NCBI GenBank assembly: GCA_911728455.2
Contig: OU452222.1
Location: 3,229,592 to 3,293,591, forward strand
DNA: 64,000 nt
Direction: 5' to 3'
Origin: Marthasterias glacialis
Taxonomy: Eukaryota > Echinodermata > Asteroidea > Forcipulatida > Asteriidae
Shown here: one piece after another, positions 24,058 to 36,253 of the stretch
Numbering within the stretch: the stretch's first letter is position 1
Layout of the letters: the number at the start of each line of letters is the position of its first letter
The notes under the pieces: model-generated
The model's input: only the letters and a program-made list of their open reading frames with translations
The model's database searches: none
Told to the model about the DNA's origin: nothing
Position numbers and translations under genes: made by a program

Positions 24058-27000
24058 ATGGCAACCAACATTGAGCTAGGCTGGGAGTATGAGGGCGACA
24101 GACGCCAATGGACGGCCTTCTCAGAGGAGCACAATGATGCTATCAACGAGACTCACGACGACATGAGCAAGAGTAGTGTCAAACTGACGGTTAACACAGT
24201 TCAGCTTGAGATTAAACTAGATAAGATGGTGCAGAGGAATTGTAAGACAGGATGGGAGAGGAGGATTCGATGTGCTGTAAAGGACGACAGCGGAGATTGT
24301 GAGAATTTGCCTCGTTCATTTTTTTATGAATTATGAGTTATCTTTTATGTGTCACAAAACATAATTGCTGTGCATGTGTGGCTTTCGAACATGGAAAATC
24401 AATGTATTTGAAATATCTTGATACATAAATGTATCTTTAAAAAAAAGAAATAAAACTGAAGAAAACTTGAATTTCGAGATGGATAGTAATATAAACCCTT
24501 ATTTTTGTTTAACTTCCTCACATGCTTATTTATTTGTAGATTTTGTGTGGCAGTGGCAGGACGAAAAGAATCGTTGGAATCCTTACAGTGTGGAACATTC
24601 TGTAGCACTTGAACTAGCTAAACAGAACTCAGACGACAGTGTCGACATCATTGCAGCACACCGTGCATACAAGATTGATCTCCAGACGATGGAACAAAGC
24701 AATGTAACAACTCAAGTCATCAGAAAAGTGGAGAGGCAGAAGATTGGTATGTTTTAAAATATCCTCATTAAGCAGTGGTTTTTTAGTAATCTACATAAAA
24801 TGAGCAAATCTGTATTTCTGAAATTTGAGGCCAATTGCAGAGTTTCTGAGAAGATAACAGTCAGTAGAATATAGAAACATGTAAGTCTCATATCTTAATG
24901 ACAGAATATTTGGTTTTATATAACACCCAAGTAGATCCTTGTCATTTGATTGGAGGATCGGAGGGTCACGCGGCATTTGTTATTCACAGCATTACACCAC
25001 TACGTCATTGAGCGTGCATTTTTGATACTATTTAGCGTGCATTTTTCGTTACATCCTTTCTACTCAATTGCACACTCGATCATCGTGTGCAAAATGACGC
25101 AGTACAAATTATGATTAAAGTTAGACTGGTTAGTGTTTTAACTTTTAAACCTCGAAACTTGTAACTTGGATGTTACATAAAACAAATAATGAGTGTTTTG
25201 CATTCGTGCAATGGGGAGATTATTTTTATTTGTTGAAAGATGGAATGTTCCATTCAACTCGTCTTCACCTCGTTGAATGGAACATTCCATCTTTCAACTC
25301 ATGAAAATATCCTCACCATTGTACTCATCATTGCACTCATAAACACTCAGAATTTGTATAACAAAATGTTAAATACCATGACCTGTAGATTATAAAGTCC
25401 CACCAGCCCAACCAGCCAAAAGCCAACCAGCAAAGCGGACTCATTCCGGCACAGCCACAAAAGGCAAGGCGTCAACGAGGAATGGCAGTGTGAAGACAGA
25501 GCCCATGGATGAAGAGGAGGAGGAGGTTGAAGTCAAGCCAGCCAAGTCTGCCAAGAAGACAAAGAGTCAAGGGCCAAGTGGAGGACCAGGTGAGACTATT
25601 CTCCCTGTAACACATCCATTTTAAAATACAGTTGATTTCCCATTATTAAAATACTTGCATCTTGTTCTACATCATCATTATATCTTGTTCTACATACAGA
25701 TATAAAAACTGTGCGACTCGCATCTGGGCATAAAGCACCAGTTGACAGTGAATGCCACATGGTAGCCAAAGCACATGTGTTCATAGATGGCAACGATGTA
25801 TACGATGCAATGCTTAATCAAGTAAGTGCCAGCTTCATGTCTTGACTCTTTCATTCTTTCCTTGACACATCACAAATTTGGCAATGTTTAAATCAGTCCT
25901 ACTCTTGGTAAAATTGTCCAGCGTGTTGACCAACCATTTGAAACCATTCAACAGGTTGTATATGGTGACACAACCGTGCACAGAGCGTATGTGTACTGTG
26001 AAGATGCATTCACCACATGATATTATATTGCACGCTGGCATAGTTTATCTATCAGTCAGAACCACAGTGGATGATTCTGAGTGGTCAGACAGTAGGAGGG
26101 TTGACTGTGTACTTTTTAGATGCGTTCACCATTCTGTATCATGTTGCAGGCTGGCATAGTTTATCTATAATTCAAAACCACAGTGGATGATATTGAGCGG
26201 TCAGACAGTAGGAGGGTTAAATGTCTTCTACCACTGCTCATCACATGGTCCAGAAACTCGCCCACTTCAGAACAGAATCAATACAAAGCTTATCTTCCAG
26301 TATCAAGTTGGTTGTTAAATTTATTTCTTCTCCTACTTCGCTTTACCCTTTCAGACAAATCTTAAGAATAATAACAACAAGTACTACATCATTCAACTGC
26401 TGGAGGAAAATGTCAAGAAGATTTACTACGTTTGGTTCCGCTGGGGCAGAGGTATGGAATATTATACTTTCATAAAGCAGATATGAAACTGGTATGATAG
26501 CATTTTGAGAGGAATGATGAAATTAATGTAGAGATTTGAATGGGGGTTCTCCTATTCGTTGGATTCGTTGTTCCGTCTGGAATTATTAATGAGCGACCAC
26601 AAATAAGTTGACGAAAAACACCGATATTGGTTGATATCATGGTAATCTGATGACAGCGTTTGTTCGGAGCGCCGCTTCTTTCAACGATTCCTCCCCAACT
26701 CCGCTCTATTTGTTACATTTGTGTATTTTGTTCCAATTTTTTGTTATTGATTATTATGGTTATTGTTATTGATACAACTTATAAAAGGAAATTAATCAGA
26801 CACGCGCTCGCGCTTTTTTTTTTTTTTTTTTTTCAAGAATATCACCTTTGAACTTTAGTTGAAAAACTTTCTTCAAACTACCCTAAAAATTTGTTGTTCT
26901 AAAAGGAAATTAATCAGACACGCGCTCGCGCTTTTTTTTTTTTTTTTTTTTCAAGAATATCACCTTTGAACTTTAGTTGAAAAACTTTCTTCAAACTACC

Positions 27001-30000
27001 CTAAAAATTTGTTGTTTTCTCAATAAAACAAAAACACAGAAATCCCAGTAACTCAGTATCTCTTAATAATCAAACACAATGAAGCAATCTCTTCTCCACT
27101 GCAGTCGGGAAGGTCGGTCAGAACTCCTTGGTGTCCTGTGGACATGATCTGTCTGAAGCCAAGAGCGTCTTTGAAAAGAAATACTGGGACAAGACAAGGA
27201 ACGAGTGGTCCCTAAGAAACAGCTTTGAGAAGGTACCTGGGAAGTACGATATGCTCAAGATGGATTACTCATTAGACACCAAGGTAAGTAATACTGTTTA
27301 CTTCTGCTGAACTGCCAAAGTAACCCTTCTACTCATGGCTAAACATTTTCCAGAGAGTTGACCAACCAGCTGAAACCATTTTACTGCAGGGGTTATGTAA
27401 GGTGGAGCAACTGTGCACTGAAGCTGTTGTGTACCGTGTAGATGCATTCACCGCAGGGTATCATATTGCAGGCTGGCATTGAGCATCTGTCATTTGAACC
27501 GCATTGGACATGTGGGATGAGAATGAATGGTCAGACAGTAGGAGGGTTGACCGTGTACTGCGTAGATGTATTTACCACATGATATCATATTGCAGGCTGG
27601 CATTGTGCATCTGTCATTCAAAACCACAGTGGATAATATTGAATGGTCAGACAGTAGGTGTGTAAGGAAAGTAGAGTGTTTTTCCTTGTGCCCAATTCAT
27701 TTGTTTGCAATACTGATTTTACAGACTCAAGAAGTGCACTGGGATTTTTGTTACGGAGAATGTTTTCTTTCAAATTTCTGTCTATTTATCAGGAGGCCGA
27801 GGACGAGCCAGATGCTGGAAAAGTCAAGAAAGAGAAAGTGCCATCCAAGTTGGATAAGAAAGTTCAGGTACATATATATATATTGCTCGCACAGTTCACT
27901 GTAGCCTGAATATCATTTGAAACTTTGCAAAGTACACAAAATATCGTGCTTTGAAAAAGAAAATAGGTTACAAGCCCAAACGCTGGGTAAATATGCAGTG
28001 CTTGTGGAAATTTTCCTGCAATTTTTACTTGTGCAAAACATTTTTGTTATCAATCGTAATGCTGTTTCTGAACAGCAGAATTACAGTGAGCCCTAAGCAT
28101 AACAAACAGAATTATTATTGAAAAATTCTTCAGCGATTGTTTCCAGATAACTGAGAAGTTCATAAAGACAAGTCTGGTGTTTTCGTTTTTTTACATACAG
28201 GATTTGATTCAACTGATCTGCAACATTCAAGCCATGGAGGACATGGTGGTTGAGATGAAGTACGACGCTCAGAAAGCCCCGCTGGGAAAACTCACCCAGG
28301 ATCAGATCAAGGCTGGTTACTCGGCGCTCAAGAAGATTGAACAGTGCATCGATAAGAACACGGTCGGAGATAAACTCATTAAAGCTTGTGATGAGTTCTA
28401 CACGAGGATCCCGCACAACTTTGGGTCAGTATGGACTCCTACCTCTAACCAAGTCTTAGACATGCAACCTTTAGAATTCCCTGCACATCTCATTTAATTT
28501 ATTCTGTAATGCGTTTTACGCCATTTTCGAGTCCCGTATTAGTGTTTTCTGCCATTACTGGGACACTTTTACGCTTGAGTACTCGTAGTGGACAGGCTTT
28601 AAAGGCCGGTTTATACTTACTGCATTTTCACTGCGTATGCAGCTCTCGGACCCATTGCGCACAGTCTGCAGTGTGCAAATGGAAGTGCAGTGCGTACTCA
28701 TACTGTGCTTCTGCGTCAGAGTTTTTTTTTTATGAAAAAGAGGTTGTACACACTAATCGGATGCGTAGTCGGACAAGTTGAAATACTTTCACATTTGTTG
28801 GATGCATATACGCAGTGACAGTAAATGAGAGCATGAAATTCCCCCTTTTCACTTCTTTGCTGATTCAAAGGACGAATATACCATCGTCGCACTTTTGGTC
28901 TTGTCTGACATCAATTGTGAGCCAGCCACAGTAATGACAAAAGGAGAATTTCCTCAATTCTATCCATTTTCTTTAATCAATCAATGATACAGGAAAAGGA
29001 TCATTGCAATGCACACAGAGATTTTTTAAAGAAAGTCTGAAAGCATAATAACGCATGCATTTCCGCATGCGAATGCAAATTTAGTTTTTTATTTTGATGA
29101 AGTATGAATGTTAAATCAGACATTGGCATTGTCGGATGCGTGTGCGCAGTGGCAGCAAGTATGAACCGGCCTTAACTTGCACCATGCTGGCATTATGTGT
29201 CGTTGCGCCACCATCATTGGTCGGAGATGCCTGTCATTGAAAGAAAAAAGAGCGCTGGGCATATTTGCGTCCCAGTAATGGCAGGAAACAATGGCACAGG
29301 ATATCCACAATGGATTAATCAGTGCACTTACAATTTGTATTTTTCTACAGAATGCGTCGACCACCGGTGATAAACACAAAGCAAGAATTACGAGCTAAGA
29401 TAGCTCTACTTGAGGTATGGTCTGGATTCCTGACATTGACTTTTTCAAAAACTATCAGAACCGTTCAGTATTTAACCTTTTTTGTAATCTCATCTAATCC
29501 TCTGTGACTTCCTCTGATATATTTGATCTGAGATTAACAAGCCTGTGTTTTGATTGATTATCCAGGCTCTTGGCGATATTCAAGTTGCCATGACAATACT
29601 GAAGGAGAATAAGAATGTAAAGGAACATCCGATTGACAACCAGTACCACTCCTTAAAGTGCAATATGAAGCCACTTGATAAAGCTCATCCCAATTACAAG
29701 GTAATTCAACACTTTTTACGGACATTCTTTTCAAAGATACTCATAGCCGAGTGGTTTAGTGCATCGGAAGTTCTGGTGGCCAGGGCATCGGGGTGTGGGT
29801 TCGAAACCCGGTCGTGACACTTGTGTCCTTGAGCAAGACACTGAACTATAATTGCTTCTCTTCACCCAGGGGTGTAAATGGGTACCTTTTGAGGGCAGAA
29901 ATGGTTCTTGTGATTGATTTAGCTTGGTGCGCTACATACCTGGCAGCACAGGCTGTGTACTCTCAAGGGAGCTGAGATGGTTTAAGGAATGAAATAAATG

Positions 30001-33000
30001 GCCCGGTGACTAGGGGTAATAATGTTGGAGTGCCATGAGCATCGCTGAATGACGGATTTATTAGCCACTATTATTATTATTTTTGTCATCAGAACAAATG
30101 CAATGTTAACAAGTGTTAGCTGTTCCATCTTTTAACCAAAGCACATTTCAGTTTATATTTATCACAAACGTTGAAATTTTATTGCGCTAAGTATTATCAA
30201 AAAGATGAAGGGCTGAAATACTTTTGCCTGAAAAAAATTAAATCCTTTAAAATGCAAAATTAGGAAAAGAGTAAACTTTCTCAAGAAAGACTCACTCAAA
30301 TGTAAATACTTCTTCCGTTTTTTGTAATATTGGATTAATTTTACACCGACTGACGGAGATTGACTAAACGAGGATCTATTTTTATTTGTAGATGATAGAG
30401 CGTTACGTCCAGAACACCCATGCAAAGACTCACAATCAGTATAAGATGCAAGTCAGTGATGTCTTTGAGATCGAGAAGGAAGGGGAGGCAGAAAACTTCA
30501 ACGATGTCGGAAACAAGTAAGTTGCCATGTCAATTGTCATTGTTTAATAGATCGACCACCAGTTTTGTGGGGAACTGTAATTGCTAATTGGGCCTCGTTA
30601 TTTGAATTTGTGTCACAGAATGTTACTCTGGCATGGCTCTCGGCTGACAAACTGGGCTGGTATCCTGGGTCAAGGATTGCGTATTGCACCACCTGAAGCA
30701 CCGGTTACCGGCTATATGGTATGTATCTGTTGAAGATTGGTGGCCGTCTTTGTCTGATACCCTGTGTACTCAAAGAGAATGACAGTTCAAATCTGATTTC
30801 GTCAATTAGAGACAGACTAAAGTTTACTTTCAGACTCATTTTGATAACACTGGCTTGTATGGTGGAATGGCAAGATAGGTACACCCTTTTTTTAAGGTTT
30901 ATGAAGCATCTTAATTGTGTACTTTTTGCAATTGTACTGGTAGTGTTTCTACATTGTTGTTTTGCAAAGTTGTTAATTTTCAGTTGAATTCTTATAATCT
31001 GTAACTTCCAGTCAAATCTTGACTAACCAGAAATCAATTGTCAATGTAATGTTGCTGGTTGTTTTACAAATCTCTCAATGGTCTCTACCCTTCCATAGTT
31101 TGGTAAAGGAGTCTACTTTGCGGACATGTCATCAAAGTCGGCCAATTACTGCTTTGCAACAAGGTCAAAGAACAGTGGTCTTCTACTGTTGAGCCAGGTA
31201 AGAGATTGGTCAATGAGTTTGATTTTTCAGCACTCCCCGCCCTCCACTAATCCAGTCGGTGTACCATTGTTCCGTCCCAACTTTAGAATAGACTGATCCA
31301 TTAAGCCCCGCCCACTTTGGACACGCGCTATATGCACCAACGTTTGTCAGAATTTTGTTGGACTTTCGGTTGTGCTATCGCGTCTGTGATTGGTCAATAC
31401 AGCAAGGGCAGGGCTTAATGGATCAGTCAATTGTCCCAACTACAGTTGGCACCAGTCTCAACTTGAGTATACATAAGTTTGGGATGGCCCAACTGTAGCT
31501 GGGATCCAGAGATCTTTCCCCGTGCAGGGGACTAGACCAGGGACTGGTTGTACATACACATAGCATAACATTAACACTAGACTACTGGTAGGTGGCTAGG
31601 GTATTAATTCAGTCCTCTGGGTATTATTAACGATTGGTTCTTTTTAGTTTTTTCATGGAAGTAGAAATATTCCTACCTCCATGGTTTTTTCCCCAACTGT
31701 TGCCATGATAATTACCGTGTAAGCCGAAAGAAACTTGAGAGGATGAAAAATTATTCTTGAGGCCCAACGGATCATTGTGGTCATCTCTATCACTATTACT
31801 ATCAGGCAACCCAGCTATAGTTGGGCCGACCCAACTGTATACAGTTGGGACCAAGTTGGGACCGGATTCTAAAATTGGGATGGATTGCTGCTACAATTGA
31901 TCATTCTCCTGCATTTCCTTTCTGACTTTTCCCACAATCAAACACTCTGTACCTTTTACATCATAGGTTGGCCTAGGAACACCCAACACTCTCCTAGCAG
32001 CCGATTATAAGGCAGATAAACTCCCAGCTGGGAAACACAGTGTCAAAGGACTCGGTAAAATAGCACCGAACCCGGCCTCTGACTTCACCATGTAAGTTTT
32101 CCACTCAGCTACCCGTCAAAACCTGCCAGAAATTATTCTCTTGATTATTATTTAGTCACAAATAATTGTTTCCTTGATGTATACATTGTTCATTACAAAA
32201 CACATCAAAGTGAATAATTTCATCTTGTATTTCATAGCAAAGTTCTCTTCAAAAATAAAAAAGTGCTGATAAAAAATGATGCATTGGCTAGTTTGAATTA
32301 ACCATTTAGCGCCGGGGTTTCCAAAATGTTTCCGTGCCCCCAATGGGATTTTTTTTCTCCGATTGGCTGGAATAATTGTTTCTGAGAATATCGTTTCACA
32401 AATATGAAACCCTGACTTAACAAAGCCAAGACAACAAAGGTTCTCATAGAAAGCAATGAGATTTATTGTTCTCTTTTGAGAAAATATGAGATTAGTTCAG
32501 CATGAATCGCATTGCCTTAGCCGTAAGCCACGTCCGATAATCGGCCCCCATAGCCGGAACCTATGCTGGAATCTCGGTTCACTTGGGACTTACCTCCCAT
32601 TGAGCTGAATACTGATAAACAGTGGTGGCAGCCTATCGATCATTCAAAATCTACTCCTTATAACAAAAGGACAAAGCTCTAAAATCAGGGATTACACAAT
32701 AACCTCCGGAACGAGGGAGTTTTAGAGCATGAATTCCAGTACCGTCTGTTCCTCTTTGCACTGAGGAAATGAAGCATTGCTCGGTGAGTGCATGCACTGT
32801 GCATGCTACACAATGGAATGTCCAGGGTGTTTGCATTCCGGTATTTTACACAATGGCGTGTTTATACATCAGCCGATTTCTGGCGGGGAAAATATTAGCG
32901 TGTATATGTTGGGCACAATCAGTTGATCTGTGCGATTGGTCCATCGTTGAGCGATGGGTCCATCACGGACTTTATCAGCAGATCCAGCTGCCACCAGTCG

Positions 33001-33429
33001 AACGCCTTTTTTTTTTACAATTCACAATTCTGCTGGATAAAGTCCAAGATATCCTTCAGTCAGAGTCCACTGATCAACCAATCGTGCTCATTCTGTTTAA
33101 AAACATTTGTTTGTGTTAGCACTATGTGATAATTGCTTTTGAGTAGTGTTGGCTCTGAAAAGAGATGGTTATTGGACTCAACCAATCGGCAACAGTGTGT
33201 TCTGATCATCTTCTGGAGAAACTTAACCTACAGTACATTTAGTAATGAAACTGTTTGTTTTTCTGAACGTTACAGGCCCGATGGCACAGTTGTACCGCTG
33301 GGTAAGGGGACAGACACCGGCGTGGATAACCCCAACGGCTACACCCTCAACTACAATGAGTTTATCGTCTACAACACGAACCAGATTCGTATGCGCTACC
33401 TGGTGTGGGTTAAGTTTAACTTCATCTGA
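24058..33429 (+). CDS. PARP2: PARP2-type poly(ADP-ribose) polymerase with two N-terminal WWE domains (715 aa, 15 exons)
   Basis: Exons: 24058-24298, 24540-24746, 25389-25589, 25700-25821, 26355-26451, 27105-27283, 27793-27867, 28201-28424, 29351-29414, 29566-29700, 30392-30516, 30619-30718, 31099-31197, 31967-32091, 33276-33429. All junctions are GT/AG and sum to 716 codons with the stop. Domains: WWE 1 (about residues 5-75), WWE 2 (about 80-148), a Lys/Ala and Glu-rich linker (150-217), WGR (about 225-345, W287-G288-R289), the helical regulatory domain (about 375-515) and the catalytic ART. The H-Y-E triad is complete: His562 in LLWHGSR, Tyr596 in GVYFADM, Glu693 in NYNEFIVY. Known: PARP2 is a nuclear DNA-break sensor that synthesises poly(ADP-ribose) from NAD+. 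The regulatory and catalytic parts read closest to human PARP2. Human PARP2 has 583 residues and no WWE; WWE modules in other proteins bind ADP-ribose chains. The start is the first ATG after the acceptor. Confidence 0.94.
25920..26220. repeat. Interspersed repeat with GGTCAGACAGTAGGAGGG, PARP2 intron 4
   Basis: Two tandem units of about 113 bp each end ...CCACAGTGGATGAT...GGTCAGACAGTAGGAGGGTT, preceded by a TTGACCAACCATTTGAAACC block. The related copies are in PARP2 intron 6 and, inverted, at 60.7 kb. Confidence 0.7.
26783..27018. repeat. Two-copy 118-bp tandem duplication in PARP2 intron 5
   Basis: AAAAGGAAATTAATCAGACA starts at 26783 and 26901. Each unit has ACGCGCTCGCGC, a poly(T) run of about 20 and TCAAGAATATCACC. 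The copies are almost identical, so the duplication is recent. Confidence 0.85.
27350..27660. repeat. Interspersed repeat with GGTCAGACAGTAGGAGGG, PARP2 intron 6
   Basis: The same tandem arrangement as in intron 4, in the same orientation, with TTGACCAACCAGCTGAAACC at its start. The second unit is cut short after GGTCAGACAGTAGG. Confidence 0.7.
28599..29175. mobile_element. PARP2: GGCCGGTTTATAC-type MITE, long copy in PARP2 intron 8
   Basis: Termini AGGCCGGTTTATACTTACTGC and GCAGCAAGTATGAACCGGCC, flanked by TTAA on both sides. Repeated GTGCGCAGTGNCAG-like motifs occur just inside both ends. Confidence 0.65.
29738..30080 (+). mobile_element. tRNA-derived SINE in PARP2 intron 10
   Basis: AGCCGAGTGGTTTAGTGCA and GTTCGAAACCC form the tRNA-like head. 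The body CACTTGTGTCCTTGAGCAAG matches the SINE at 1390, then GGGTACC and an (ATT)n tail. This is the best-preserved copy in the window. Confidence 0.85.
31288..31431. mobile_element. ATAGACC-type MITE, copy 4 (144 bp)
   Basis: The shortest copy, with termini ATAGACTGATCCATTAAG and TTAATGGATCAGTCAAT, in intron 13 of PARP2. It is little more than the two termini joined. Confidence 0.72.
32330..32700 (+). repeat. Interspersed repeat R, copy 3
   Basis: Contains CCTGACTTAACAAAGCCAAG, TTACCTCCCATTGAGCTG and AAAAGGACAAAGCTCTAAAAT as in copy 1. It lies in PARP2 intron 14 and is the most diverged of the three. Confidence 0.6.
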
Positions 33430-33464
33430 GGGGATACTGCATACCACATGATTTTATTTATGTT

Positions 33465-33655
33465 TTTTTTTTTATGCCAGTCGCCCATCACAAGGCCCAA
33501 AGGCCACTCGAGGTGTGGGCTACAGAAGGAATAGAAACCTGCCCCAATGCGCAGAAACAAGACATGGTGAGATAATTATAGTTAAGTGTCTTGCTCAAGG
33601 AAACAAGTGTCATGACCGGGACTCGAACTCACATCCTGATGTATAACGTAGTGTT
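33465..33655 (-). mobile_element. tRNA-derived SINE, minus orientation, just after PARP2
   Basis: Read on the minus strand it has GAGTTCGAGTCCCGGTCATG and then CACTTGTTTCCTTGAGCAAG, the same head and body as the PARP2-intron copy. It begins 36 bp after the PARP2 stop, so it may lie in the 3' UTR. Confidence 0.75.
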
Positions 33656-34515
33656 GTGTTACAGGGGAGGGGCTTGTAGGAAGGGTGTTTGTTTGGTAGA
33701 GTCCAGAGGAGTCTTGATTGGTGACGTCAGGAAATAGTTATAGGCCCTCTTTGAAATCACGGTTTGGGCTTGGGCATGGGCCTAGGCTCCATTGGAAAAC
33801 GTGCACAGGGCTTCATAAATGCTGACGGAGCTCAACCCCAAGACCTGATTCTTGCCACTGCCTACAAAAGTTAAAAACCACTTGGGTGGAATATGAACCC
33901 AATACCATCAAATTAAAGTAACTTATGATGGGGTAGGAATTGAAATTGTAACATGAGAGCTAATACAATACTGAGAATTTTGAAGTTCAAGATTAGCATT
34001 CTATGTATCAAGAAAATTTTGTAGAGGCTGTACAATAGATTTGGGTCAATTATTGAATTGGGAAAAGAAGTTGGATATTTTGCGACAACTTACTCTAACG
34101 ATTTTTCACAATATTGGAAAGCATTCTTCATGAGGCAGTATTTCTCAGAAGGACTCGGAAGCGAGTTCCTCCACTTGTTGGTCTGCTACAGCATGCCCAG
34201 AGACACTTTCCCCAGACTAAATTATTTAAGGTTACAGTTGCTCAAACTTTGAAATCATCTCGTTCAAATCAAAGTTTTCAGGAGTGCATGGTCAGTTTAT
34301 GAATGACTGATCAAATTTTCTTTGCCAAAACAAGTATATATACACAACTTTTGCTATATTGGTCACATTTTCTAATACTCATTTTCAAAAGAGAGAGACT
34401 GCTTGGTGAGATTGTTGTTTGCTGCATTAGAGAGGTTCGGTTTGTAAATGAGAGCTATTTTAAATCAAGGACCAGATGTAAATATTTTAGGAAACTAATT
34501 GCTGGAACCTTTTCC

Positions 34516-34800
34516 TTAAAGGCAGGGTATACCTTTGGTAATTACTCCACAAGTTAATGTCCATAAAAGCTTACTTGGTAAAGAAGCACTGGAGCGCTGT
34601 TGATAGTATAAAACACTGCCAGAAACAATTCCCTTTGAAGTAATGTGGTTTTAGAGAAAGAAATTTTCTGCCCCAAAATTTGAATCTGAGAAACGATTCA
34701 TGCATGAATTTTTTTCAAGTAATGAAAAATATGCAGTTTCAGCATTTTTAGATCCTTCTGCATGGAAATAGGGCTCAAGATTTTCGCCGATATCTCAAAA
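34516..34800. mobile_element. Repeat fragment starting TTAAAGGCAGGGTATACC
   Basis: Contains TTTGGTAATTACTC, AAAGCTTACTTGGTAA, GTTGATAGTATAAAACA and TTTTAGAGAAAGAAAT in order. I remember this order from an abundant echinoderm repeat. Only one end is evident. Confidence 0.45.
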
Positions 34801-35679
34801 ATGCTACCATCTTTTGAAAACAAATTTTCAGGCACAATTTGTACACAGCCCAATGGAAGAAAATATAAAAATATATTTTATGGAGATTGCACTGATTGAT
34901 TTTTATCAACTTTTGATATGAGGAAATAATCAGCTTTTAATTTTATAGCTCTTCTTAAATCTATATGGAAATTATGGCAATACAAAATGTCAAGTTTCCG
35001 GTATGACCAGTGCAGTATTTCGCCTGCCAAAAAGGCCCTGGAATGTACAAGGTAACTCTTTTTGTAAACAAAGGTAAACAAAGGTTACGTGGTCTATACC
35101 TCCCGTTGTTTGTCTTCTAATTCTTAGGTGACCAGGTATGTGGGCTTGAAATTGATTGAATATTCAATACTTAGAAAGAATTCATTCAAAATCTGTTTTG
35201 AAACATTCTCTCCACATTCAATTATTGCAAGTAAGAATTTAATCTTGAACATGTGTAAAGCAGACACGATGTATATATTTAGTCATACAAACCAGGCACT
35301 TCCTGCTGTGCCAAAACCAAACAGATGAGAATAAGAACTTTCAAGTAACACCTAATTAGGCCTCGGCAAATACTTATCAAGATGAATGTTTAAGACATCA
35401 ATCCACAGTAACATTATGGCGGATGTTTAGGTTGTCTTCACTTTTAATGCCATTACACTATTTCTGAGAAGTGACTGATTTTTAGCATGGGGTATCACAT
35501 ATTCTCCCTCAAAGGGAAATGGGGCTTGTAAATTTACTTTTCCAGTATTATTTATCATGAAAATAGTCATAATAATTAGTAATAATAATTTGGGAGGCTT
35601 ATCATCCTTTACTGGTAGCTGAGAAGCTGAATTGCGAAGGACGTGGCTACACATGTTTGAGCTGCAGGCATTCAAGGGC

Positions 35680-35915
35680 GCCTTCAGCAGCCAGCCACAT
35701 CAACCCATATATGTGACCACAGAGCACAGCCCGCGATCAAAAGTGTTTGTTTTTTCCGGAGGGAGGAAAACCAGATGGCCTGGAGAAAAACCCTCGTGGC
35801 ACAGGAGAGAACCAACGCACAACTCTACTCACATAATGGCCCTAGCCGGGAATCGGACCAGAGACACATTGGTGAGAGGCGAGCACTTTACGCACATGCC
35901 ACCCAAATGTTTGGG
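35680..35915. mobile_element. Interspersed-repeat fragment with a tRNA-like end
   Basis: GGAGAAAAACCCTCGTGGCA, GGCCCTAGCCGGGAATCGG and GAGGCGAGCACTTTACGCAC occur in the order I associate with a repeat common in aquatic animal genomes (recall only). It creates a 130-codon open frame that is not a gene. Confidence 0.5.
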
Positions 35916-36253
35916 CAACTTACAAAAGGTCTCTAAAGAACAAGGAGTAATGAAATTGTATGCAAGTATGATCAAGTATTTTCTATTAAAAGATGGAATG
36001 ATTCAGAGTAAATGTAAATGTTAAAAGTTACACAAATAAAGCAAAGTATATAAAATCAACCAAATGCAACTATTTGTAATTCAGTTGTACCATCAGTATT
36101 TAAGATAATTCATTTCTTCGATAGAATAAGTTTTTTTTCGAGCTACCTTCCCTTGCCATTTTGATATTGAACTGTCCTAAATCCTCCATGTTGATTTAAC
36201 AAGCAAACCTGCTGCCTTGTTCTAAGTGCGATAGTGTTAATTACTATTGACCA

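Larger units (their letters stand above)
33656..36253. other. PARP2: Spacer between the PARP2 and MTG2 3' ends
   Basis: The two genes converge here. Apart from the TTAAAGGCAGG fragment (34516) and the tRNA-like repeat (35680), I see AT-rich DNA without a supported exon. An ATTAAA at about 33911 could serve PARP2 polyadenylation; no convincing signal was found for MTG2. Confidence 0.5.

Noticed and set aside
35632..36024. 130-codon plus-strand frame
   Set aside because: It is produced by an interspersed repeat with a tRNA-like end; the protein reading has no independent support.
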